Assembly (NCBI GenBank): GCA_014529385.2
Contig: CM043964.1
Coordinates: 106,642,087-106,706,086, forward strand
From: Adiantum capillus-veneris
Lineage: Eukaryota > Streptophyta > Polypodiopsida > Polypodiales > Pteridaceae
Reading direction: 5' to 3'
Length of the DNA stretch: 64,000 nucleotides
Under the pieces are notes generated by a model. The model worked only from the letters and a program-made list of their open reading frames with translations, was not told the origin of the DNA and did no database searches. A program made the position numbers and the translations under genes. This document shows positions 37,346 through 46,421 of the stretch, piece by piece (positions within the stretch are counted from its first letter, which is position 1; every line of letters starts with the position of its first letter).

Positions 37346-37775
37346 GAGAGAAATACCTGTTTTTTCTCTATTCGTGAGGTGTGCAATGTCTCCCGAGAAG
37401 ACTGCCCGATCCTGCCCTTCTAGAAAGCGTTGTGTACGCTGCTGTTTCTTTATCTTGTGCGCGAACTTTCAATCCTGTGTACTCCACCTGTGTGTTGTGT
37501 ACGATGCCGAGCTTGCTCCTCTACGCGCGCGTATACTCCAACTGTGTGCGATCCGTGTGCGCTTTCTGTGTGTTTGCTGCTCGCCTGCTTTCTCTGTGTG
37601 CGTTGCTCGTGCGCTCTCTGTGTGCCTAATCTTGATAGGGTTTATTAGAATGCCACGTATGCTACAAGTCCATGTTTTATCATAGGATTAAAAAAAACAA
37701 AAGCAATATAAAAAATTAACCAATTCACACGACCAAAATTAAAGAAATCATGGTTGAAAATATGAAAAACATGCG
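37346..37775. other. Unassigned GT/CG-rich spacer
   Basis: Cys/Leu/Val-rich open frames in several phases from GTGTGC-type sequence. There is no consistent coding signal and no recognised domain. Confidence 0.5.
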
Positions 37776-38055
37776 TAACCCTAGCCCCGCGGGGGCGCTG
37801 CCCCTCGACCCCGCCCGGCAGTCGCGCCGGAGGCGACAAGGGGCTGCCGCCCCTTGACCCCACCCGGGGCGCTGCCCCGGACCCCGCCCAGAACAATATC
37901 CCAAAATCAACCTCCCAAGCCCCGCCATCGAGAGCGCTATATTCCACATCCCCATCAAGAGCGCTACCCCCAAACCTCACGTGGAAGCGCTGCCTTGTCA
38001 CCCCATTGTGGCATTGCCCTAAGACCCCGCATCTGGAGTGCTAAATGGGAACATT
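37776..38055. repeat. GC-rich island with inverted GGGGCGCTGCCCC-type motifs
   Basis: A sharp GC-rich block in AT-rich DNA. GGGGGCGCTGCCCCTCGACC, GGGGCTGCCGCCCCTTGACC and GGGGCGCTGCCCCGGACCCC are successive related palindromic units, followed by degenerate GAGCGCTA copies. It looks like a small interspersed GC-rich palindromic repeat inserted here. Confidence 0.7.
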
Positions 38056-38620
38056 CTTCATTAGTGAAATTTTGAACATAAATTATATTAGCATATACTT
38101 AAATATAATACAAATATTAACATATTAGCTATACTACTAATTTACTGTAGCAGTTCTAGATTATGTCCCATACTATATTTAAGGTGCCAAAGGTTTGGCC
38201 TTATGGTCCTAGATTTAGCCAAGTGGTCAACACATATAGGACCAAGTGCACACTGTGCCACAAAACTTGGCCACCACTTCACTTGCCAAAGTTTAGGCCA
38301 CATGGTCAATCCTAAGTTTCCAATGTTCTTATTATGTCACCTTTTGCCTCGTGGAAAACCTAGGCTTGTTTTCACATACTCAGGCACTTCAAGCCACAAT
38401 AAATTGTCATTACTCTTCGGCAACCCTTTTGTTCAAGTCTTTGAAAAAACATTGTTTAGGGCCACCCTAAACCATTTTCATTTAGGGGTGTCTAAAACTA
38501 GCTTTTTGGCAATTCGAGAAGAAAATGGTCAAAGTTTTATACTTAGTTTTAACCACTTGACCAATTCAAATATTGGAAAGCAAGGTCTTGTAATACTTTT
38601 CTTTGGACATCACACATTAA
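38056..38620. other. Unassigned stretch with a 150-codon open frame
   Basis: A plus-strand open frame at 38203-38655 has no recognised domain, runs into the array motif at its end (LGPSLVQ is the motif translated), and lacks coding features. I treat it as non-coding. Confidence 0.5.
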
Positions 38621-38624
38621 AACT

Positions 38625-40145
38625 AGGTCCCTCACTTGTCCAAGCTATGCTCTAATACAATAAAGGGCTTTTGGTTTCAAGATGCACCACTTTCCCAACC
38701 TTGATTCCATTAAAGAAGCTAGCTCTACTTAGACATTTAATAGCAAGGTCCTGCAGCAGTTCAGATTGAACATTTTCCATGGCAGCTAGGTCCACCACTT
38801 ATCTAAGCTATGCTCTAATAGAGTAAGGGGGTTTTGGTTTCAAGATCCACCACTTGTCCAAACTTGATTTGGGAAGCAAGGTCCTATAATAGTTTGCTTT
38901 GGACATTCACCATTACAACTAAGTCCACCACTTCTCCAAGCTATGTTCTAATACACTAAGGAGGTTTTGGTTTCAAGGAGAACCACTTGTACGACTTTGT
39001 TTTTGGAAGTAAGGTCTTTACATAGTTCACCTTGGACCTTGGACATTGGATACTACAACTAAGCCCACCACTTGTCCAAGATATCCTCTATATATAGCCA
39101 AAGGGTTTGGGTTTCAAGATTCACCACTTTTCCAACCTTTCTTCCATTAAAGAAAGGAGGGGCATTATAACTAGGCCCACCACTTGTCCAAGCTATGCTC
39201 TGATATAGAAAGGGGATTTTGGTTTCAAGGTCCACCACGTGTTCAACCTTGCAAGACTCAAGGGATACTTGGACATTGGAAAGCATAGTCCTATAGTAGT
39301 TGATAGGTGGCAGTGGGTATTACAACTAGGTCCAACCTATGCTCTCATATAGCAAAGAGGCTTTGCTTTCAAGGTCCACCACTTGTCCAACCTTGCTTCC
39401 ATTAAAGAAATGAGGGGCTACATAAACATTGGCAAGCAAGGTAGCAAGGTCCTAAGGTGTTTCACCTTGGATATTGGGCATTATAACTAGGTCCACCACT
39501 TGTCCAAGCTATGCTCTGATAAAGAAAGGGGATTTTCGTTTCAAGGTCCACCATGTGTTCAACCTTTCTAATATAGAAAGGGGATTTTCGTTTCAAGGTC
39601 CACCACGTGTTCAACCTTGAAAGACTCAAGGGATACTTGGACATTGGAAAGCATAGTCCTATAGTAGTTGATAGGTGGCAGTGGGTATTACAACTAGGTC
39701 CAACCTATGCTCTAATATAGCAAAGAGGCTTTGGTTTCAAGGTCCACCACTTGTCCAACCTTACTTCCATTAAAGAAATGAGGGGCTACGTAAACATTGG
39801 CAAGAAAGGTAGCAAAGTCCTAAGGTATTTCACCTTGGATATTGGGCATTATAACTAGGTCCACCACTTGTCCAAGCTATGCTCTGATATAGAAAGGGGA
39901 TTTTTGTTTCAAGGTCCACCACGTGTTCAACCTTGAAAGACTCAAGGGATACTTGGACATTGGAAAGCATAGTCCTATAGTAGTTGATAGGTGGCAGTGG
40001 GTATTACAACTAGGTCCACCACTTGTCCAACCTATGCTCTCATATAGCAAAGAGGCTTTGGTTTCAAGGTCCACCACTTGTCCAACCTTGCTTCCATTAA
40101 TATAGCAAGGAGGATTTGGTCTCAAGGTTCACCACTTGTCCAACC
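38625..40145. repeat. Right-arm array adjoining the transposase candidate
   Basis: A variant array. GGTCCACCACTTGTCCAA alternates with GCAAAGAGGCTTTGGTTTCA, and a longer unit with GACTCAAGGGATACTTGGAC recurs at about 39,256, 39,623 and 39,939 (about 368 then 316 bp apart). It ends about 95 bp before the coding exon at 40,240. Confidence 0.88.
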
Positions 40146-40239
40146 TATGCAAACCTTTTTCATGTTGTAGCATGATTTTTTGTTTGAAGAGTATTTTTCT
40201 ATAACTATGGATTTAACAATGTAATCTTTTTACTTACAG

Positions 40240-43200
40240 GATGGACTTCGAATCTGGGGAGAAAGTACATATGATACTTGACAATGAAATCGTTGGTATT
40301 GGTTGTGTGTGTAGAACAGATCCAGATTCCACTTGTGGTGGTACAAAGATAGGGCTGGGAAATGTCTCCATACTAGTGGAGGAATGCTTGAAGGATGTGG
40401 TCCTACCTTTTCCTACAATGGATACTTCATCTCTCCAAGGCTCATTATGGAGTGCTGTTCGATGGTCAAAGCTTCTTTTGCAATCTTTTGTATTAAATGG
40501 GAACTTAATTGATCCACACGAAAGCTACAATGGTGATGAAGAACATGATCATTCTGATCCTCTAGTTACAGATGCAATACCTATGACAAGCCCAGAATTT
40601 GAAGCAATGATTCGAGAGTCTTGGAGAAATCAGAGGGTCCTTTTAAAAGATGACACAATGATGCAAACCATGAATGAAGGGACCATCTTATATGTATTTC
40701 CACATGATTATGTCAACTTTCAGGAACTTGGTCCTGATTGTGTGGGTGTGGGTATTGAAAGAGAAAATGCAAGCATTCATGATGTGGTTGAAGTGGGTAG
40801 CATCACTTTGCTAAAGTGGCCCATCAAGCAGACAACAATGTTGAATGGGAGCCCATTACAACGCTTTGTTCCTGTTGATGGCATGCATGCTACATATGAG
40901 GATGTATCCAACGATGGCAATGTTGGAAAAAAACTTGATGGGAGTAATGTTGTCCAGTTGTCAAGGAAGAGACGATACACTTTCATGAACAGGACTCAAA
41001 AATCAAAAGCAGCACCAGCTTCGACTTTTTACCTTTCAAACAAATCAATTCAAAGGGTATCATGCATTGATTGTTGTGCACAAAAATGCTGCCAATTTGC
41101 AGATCGTGATATGGTGACAAGGTTACGACAACAATTTTGGGGAGAGTCTCAAAAATCACGCACTAATTATGTTTATGATGTTCTTTCTATATGTTATCAG
41201 AAAGATGAGAAGTCACGATACCAATTCAGGCTAAATGGCTCTATTGTTTGTTGTAGAGCATGGTATGAGCTACATGGAATACCAAAGACATCATTTTATC
41301 GATACAAGGAGAACTTTGAAAATGGTGTGCGCCATTATGTACATGGGAACACATGTACATTGAGAAGGGGACTTCAACATACTAGTTTAGCAAGAGCACT
41401 ACTAAATGAGTTTGTGAAAAACAACTCTGAGAAGATGCCACATAGAAGTAGAACACTGCTAGATGGCTCAAGAGAGACTCAATTGGTGATTCCATCAACA
41501 TACAAACAAGTGGATATTTTATGTGAAATCAACACGACACTTGACCAAATGGGCTATGAGAAGAAGCTATCCCAATCTTCTTTTGGTAGAATTTGGAACA
41601 AAGTGTACCCACATGTCACTTTAACAAAGACGAGTGAGTTCTCTAAGTGCAATATTTGTAGCTCAATCAAGGCAAGGTTAGAAGCTAAACCTTCTCTTGA
41701 AGAGAGAGCTCTTCTCTTGAGGGAGAGAGAAGTTCACATGACACAACAAAAGAGTTGCAGAAGCCTATATTATGCATGGCGCACGTATTCAGAAACTCAA
41801 CCACAAAAATATATATGCATAATCCATGATAAGATGGATCAAAAGAAGACTGCCATTCCTAGATTACGCATTGTTCCCAACGGTGTGGATTTAGGATATA
41901 ATCTGCAGGTGGCATTGATTGGCATGATCACTCATGGACATGGAGAAGGTCATTACGGACACTTTGTCTTGAATGGTTTGTGGCCAGCTGATCCAAATCT
42001 TACAATTGGCTCAATTGCTAATTGTTTACATAACCTCGAGAGGATAGATAAGCATCCTCTTGGTGATCTAGTAACAAATGGACTTCCAAGGAGCAATATT
42101 TCACTACTACATGCTTTGAACTCAAGGGATGCTTTGGACTACCATAACTTGAGTGATGGAAAAGAGCCCATTGTGCAGTCGTCAGAAATTGCAGAAGAGG
42201 AATTGGGGTCAACATTTCGCAGATTGCCAGAGAACTTGTTGCTACAATTGGATAATTGTGCAGGGGAAAACAAAAATCGATACTTATTTGCCTATTTGTC
42301 AATGCTTGTTGCAAGGGGTGTTTTCAAAACCATCCAGCTGGGATTTTTAATGGTTGGGCATACGCATGAGGACATAGACGCCATGTTTAGTAGGTTTTCA
42401 GAGAAGTTGAGAGTTACACAAACCTATACTTTGCCACATTTGATGGATACATTACGAAACATCTCATCTTCATCTCCAGCTCCATTTTTTCTCACAAAGA
42501 TCCCCGATTTCAAGCAATATTGTGATGGCTATCTTTGTGATGGACAAGACATACTTGTTGGACATTCCAAACCGCTTCAGTTCAGGTTCTTTATGCAGGA
42601 TGAGACACCAATGATGCAATATAAGGCACATGTAGGTGTATCAAGTTGGAGTGGAAGTATTCGCCTTTGGAAAACAGACACAGAAGGCAAGCCAATGTTA
42701 CCACATGGAGATCCACCTCTAGTACAAATGGGGAGTATGTCAAGGCCCACGAAGAAGTCATTTTGGGGCTAAAGAACTATATAAAATTTTGGAAAAATTT
42801 AGGGAATGGTTCAAGTATTCCGCGATATTATAGACCCGTGATAGATTATTGGAGTAAGGTAATTGAAGAGATTGGAAAAGCAATCATATCAGAGGGAGTC
42901 TTGTATGAAATGTTTTGGCCAAAAACTCAAGAATATTCTCATCTACAAAGCACTACAATGAATTTGCAACAAGGAGCAGAAAGATTCCTAGGCCTTGAAG
43001 AGTTGAACGATCATTTTTGTGGGCCTCAACGAGATAGGCCAAGGGAAGAGTTTGACCCTATGTCTGATGTGCACCAAGGTGACTTTCTTATGATTGTTCC
43101 GAGTGACACAGAAATCTATCCAGTGTGGCTTGCAATGGCTTTATCTGACATTGATAATGAGCCTACATCACCAAACTACAGAAAACTCTTGATTCAATAT

Positions 43201-43467
43201 TGGGCACCTTGCGCGAGAAAAAGTGGGATGACAGATACTCAAGCTTACAGTAATTGTTGGAAGGGTTATTGGGCTGTCAACTATAAGGACCCACAAGTGT
43301 GGGAAACTATAGATGCAATTGTTTGGTCCTGGAGACCCAACAAAGAAGGACCATTTTCTAGAATAAAGATTCCAGAAAGACATGCTCTAAAAGCCAAAGA
43401 AGGCCTCACTCGTGCACATCAGCCACACTTGGATCAAAGTTCAGATATGGTATCAAATGTGGAGTAG
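40240..43467 (+). CDS. DUF7869-like protein, candidate transposase of the giant element
   Basis: The acceptor TACTTACAG (ending 40239) is one base before ATG 40241, so a 5' UTR intron is likely. Residues about 5-90 resemble the domain of plant Ptta/En/Spm-type proteins (CRTDPDSTCGG, LPFPTMD). Cys-rich CIDCCAQKCC is near 277 and CNIC near 472. The core is IIHDKMDQKK (about 528), HGHGEGHYGHF (about 566), LQLDNCAGENKN (about 668) and VGHTHEDIDAMFSRFS (about 705), the DUF7869 signature. Asp/Asp/Glu-Asp spacing suggests an RNase H-like DDE enzyme (inference). The frame ends at 42772, but a matching C-terminus (EYVKAHEEVILGLKN to 43467) continues in another frame. The shift maps near GGGG at 42730-42733. 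The stop is about 290 bp from the right TIR. Confidence 0.8.
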
Positions 43468-43719
43468 AATTATGTGGAGCTTCTATTGTGACTATACTAG
43501 TCAATTTGTAAACAAAATCTTTTTTGTATCTTCCTTTGTTTTATGTAATTTATAGTTATTATTCAAATCCATGTGTTGTACATCCTCTTGACTTTTGGTG
43601 TTTATCAACACCACAATCCTATGAGATTTTCACTTTATTTACTAGCCACACACCTCAATTTTTCCCACTTTAAGTGGAAAATTCCCAAATTACATGAATT
43701 CGGTCGATTTGGAGATTCC
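43468..43719. other. Right subterminal region of giant element
   Basis: Non-coding 3' flank of the transposase candidate. It contains TTTTTCCCACTTT (43,659-43,671), the inverse of the AAAGTGGGAAAA block present 15-26 bp inside the left end, and a related AAGTGGAAAATTCCCA next to it. These are possible transposase binding sites. Confidence 0.55.
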
Positions 43720-43759
43720 CATAATGTGAGATTTTTACCAAAATACCTAATATGGTCTT
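43720..43759 (-). repeat. Right terminal inverted repeat of giant element
   Basis: The reverse complement begins AAGACCATATTAGGTA, identical to the left end for 16 bp, then TTTTGGTAAAAATC against AAGTGGGAAAATC. ATTG at 43760-43763 follows. Confidence 0.85.
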
Positions 43760-43763
43760 ATTG

Positions 43764-44044
43764 ATAGTTGGTGCTTCATTTAAATTGTAATCTATGGCCG
43801 GTTAATGAATAAACATGATGTTCTTAATTGTGCTTTGGCCGATACATATGCCAATAAGGGCAAGATCAAGGGAGGTTCATATTGATTTACACTAATGATA
43901 GAAGCCATCAGAGCGGAATGCCATGTTTAGCTATGCCTTGGATGATGTAAACACCAAATGTGATGCTTTTACGACAACTTATTAAGATCTTGCCCTTGAG
44001 CTTCAAATGGTTTACACAACAATGCCTTAAAAGGGCCGACCGCC
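43764..44044. repeat. Host repeat copy 2, middle piece (ends in TSD CCGCC)
   Basis: 281 bp matching 9951-10228. It ends with CCGCC (44040-44044), duplicated at 52962-52966 across the LTR element. Confidence 0.9.
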
Positions 44045-44294
44045 TGTGCGCCCCTTGCCGCACTATCGAAGCAAGGGACTTGCCAATACACCGTGTGCGA
44101 GCCACAAATGGCTCCAAGCACACAACAAGCCTAAACTAGCAAGCTCAAGAGAGCAAAGGGTGTGTCACTCACCGCTCTACGCTCGCCTTCGTGGTGGATT
44201 CCTCACCGCGATGAAGAAGAGGCCGCAGTCATGCCGCGCTCAACCGCTTCGCGCCGCCGTGCCTTTGTAATGCTCGATCGCACACACACTCTCC

Positions 44295-44343
<49 letters not shown>

Positions 44344-44635
44344 AGGTGAAGATGAAGAAGATGGAGATGGAGCAAGAGCACTCTTCTATTGCACAAATGA
44401 GAGAATGAGTGAATTTTAGGTTTAGTTGGCTTTTATATGAGCTCACCCCATTCACACTTGGGCACCCATGCTTAGCCAACTAATCCCTTGAATTACCAGT
44501 TAGAGTGCGCCTCTCATCGGCGATCACTCTTACCCTTTTCCTATTGGTCCGACAAGCCCGGTACCTGACTCTACCAAATACATAATACACGTCCGTCGTA
44601 CGTGATGGGGTGTCTGTGAGCCGTGAGGGTTAACA
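44045..44635 (-). repeat. 3' LTR of gypsy-type gag-protease element
   Basis: 591 bp with a CT/CA microsatellite (about 44,296-44,339). It differs from the 5' LTR mainly in that tract and in few substitutions, suggesting recent insertion. Confidence 0.93.
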
Positions 44636-44652
44636 TGCCCCCCTTCCTGATG
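44636..44652 (-). promoter_or_regulatory. Polypurine tract of gypsy-type element
   Basis: The minus strand reads CAGGAAGGGGGGCA directly before the TGTTAACC start of the 3' LTR. This is the expected plus-strand primer. Confidence 0.8.
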
Positions 44653-46205
44653 TAGATTCCGTCCTCGGAAGCTATTGAGTTGAAGCTCGTTCGTCGAGGT
44701 GGAAGAGCATTTGAGATGAATGTCCTTAGCCTTCTTCAGTCACTGCAAAATCAAACAACATTCACAGTAATTGCATTCTCTTAAAAAGCATATGCAGTTT
44801 TAGGTAGACAAATTGATTGGTAAAAGAATTTCAAACAATTTGTTAGCAATGAACATTAAATTGCAATGTAATCAAATGCATAAACAGATGTAAAGGTAAA
44901 AAACTAAACAAGTCCGGGGTCGCTAATTTAACAGTCAAAAGGCACTAGAGATCGAATATTAATACCATGGGTAAGCTTCTTAATTTTCAGTGGTCAATTA
45001 AGTTGTTTAATCGCGAGAGCCAAGTATTCATGTTCGAGGGCTGACTAGAGGCTATATCTAGAAGACCTTGTAGTTAAGCTATTATAAAAGGAATTTCTCA
45101 TGAAATCATCGCCTGACTGATTACTTTTTCTTTGACCCCCCAAAGTCTTTTCACATTGATTCAATTATGATGTGTGTGCTTATTTTGTATGCCTTGGGTT
45201 ATTTGCTTTTCAAGGAAAAGCGCCCACAGTGGGAACCTCTAGGGCTCAAGTACCATAGGCAATACATGTGAGTGAAGTACCAAATCAAGCTGAGATTTCT
45301 CTTCCAGCTTAAAATTTTACATTGTGGCACTTCGATTTTTTGTTTGTTCATTTTCAGCATTTTAATTTTGTAACTTTGGGGGGTCATATAACACTGTTAC
45401 CCTCCCCAGGCTCATCACATTAGTAAACTCCCTTTATAATACTTAAGCTAAAGGTCAATAGGGTTAAGCCCACTAGAAAGCCCTAGTACATTTCATACAA
45501 TGCTGCCTAAATTGGATTAAGAACCTAAGTAACCATTGCTTATTAGGAAGGCATTCCCCATGGTATTAAGAAAAGATCTCTAACACCTAACTTGGTCAAA
45601 CTAGCTTAGTCGGACTGCTTGATTTTTAAACTTAGACAAGTGATTATGACAAAATATTACATTGAATTAAATGTTTGATACTAAGCCAATGCGCTGAATA
45701 TTATGCTACCAATCACAATCAAAGCAGACAAACATGGATGCAAAAAGATAAGGGCAATGCTAATGGACAAGAAACACCTGTTTGTGTCGATGGTCGCGCT
45801 TGATTTGAAGAGTGAGTCGAGATAAAGATTCCATGAAGGTCCAAATCCTATCAATAGCAACACGCTCCTGTACACACTAGGAAACAAAAGGAATACCTCC
45901 AGGAGGCACATTAGTGGAAAAAGAGAACTTTGCTAATCACTCAACTCTAAAACAGTCATGACATAGGTTTCTGTTTCAGTGTACCAGATGTGACATGTGT
46001 AGGTCTGAGTCAATGTTTTGACTTTTAATGTGCATACTCGTTTGCTAATTGCTCTTGCTCTTTATTTTTTTATTTTTTTTTTGTGAGTATAAAGCTTTAT
46101 ATGTACATTCCCTAAGAGTGGTGATTGAGAGGTCAGGGAAAAAGGTTGAGAGGGAAACAAATGAATGATGACTGTCAGCAAACACTCCCCCCTTCCTTGG
46201 GTAGA
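44653..46205 (-). other. Non-coding 3' internal region of gypsy-type element
   Basis: About 1.5 kb without gag-pol domains or long frames, where an autonomous gypsy element would carry RT and integrase. Open frames of 62-76 codons have no recognised domain. Confidence 0.6.
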
Positions 46206-46421
46206 TCATACCGTTTGAAATGAGCTTGTCACCCTTTGAAACCAATTGTTCCAGTTGGTAATAGGTGAGGATTTTTGCGAGTAGTTTTCTATTACCCTAG
46301 GTGCCTCGTCAAGTTGCAAGGGTGGTAAGGTACTCTCCCAGGATCGAACTTGAAGTGGTTCATCAGGTGATTCTTGAACACTGGGAGGTGTGGATTCTTT
46401 TGTAGCTTCATGGAGGTCCAC
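46206..46421 (-). CDS. Small open frame after protease ORF
   Basis: 71 codons overlapping the end of the protease frame by 14 bp in another phase (MDLHEATKESTPPSVQESPD). It could be a frameshifted tail of the polyprotein. It is Pro/Glu/Ser-rich with no domain. A polypurine-like CAAGGAAGGGGGGAGT (minus) lies just 3' at about 46,184-46,199. Confidence 0.35.
   Translation of the reverse strand: MDLHEATKESTPPSVQESPDEPLQVRSWESTLPPLQLDEAPRVIENYSQKSSPITNWNNWFQRVTSSFQTV

Larger units (their letters stand above)
10629..43759. mobile_element. Giant 33.1-kb TIR DNA transposon candidate with cargo genes and tandem arrays
   Basis: The left end AAGACCATATTAGGTA and the reverse complement of the right end are identical for 16 bp and imperfectly alike to about 40 bp. 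ATTG flanks both ends, and the neighbouring host repeat copy has a single ATTG at the same point. Those three facts are read directly. The interior holds a DUF7869-like protein (candidate transposase) on plus, and a ParB/DGQHR-like protein, a SET remnant and two NIF-type phosphatases on minus. Long arrays on GGTCCACCACTTGTCC fill much of the rest. Ends and a 4-bp duplication do not fit CACTA, hAT or Mutator. Calling it one element is inference, but well supported. Confidence 0.85.

Noticed and set aside
37001-37685. Frames of 72-143 codons, Cys-rich
   Set aside because: They follow a 90-bp tandem repeat and GTGTGC-rich DNA, with no consistent phase or domain.
38203-38655. 150-codon plus-strand frame
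   Set aside because: Ends by translating the array motif. No domain and no splice context.
10629-43759. Assignment to CACTA/En-Spm because of the N-terminal domain in the DUF7869-like protein
   Set aside because: Ends are AAGACC rather than CACTA/G, and the duplication is 4 bp rather than 3 bp.
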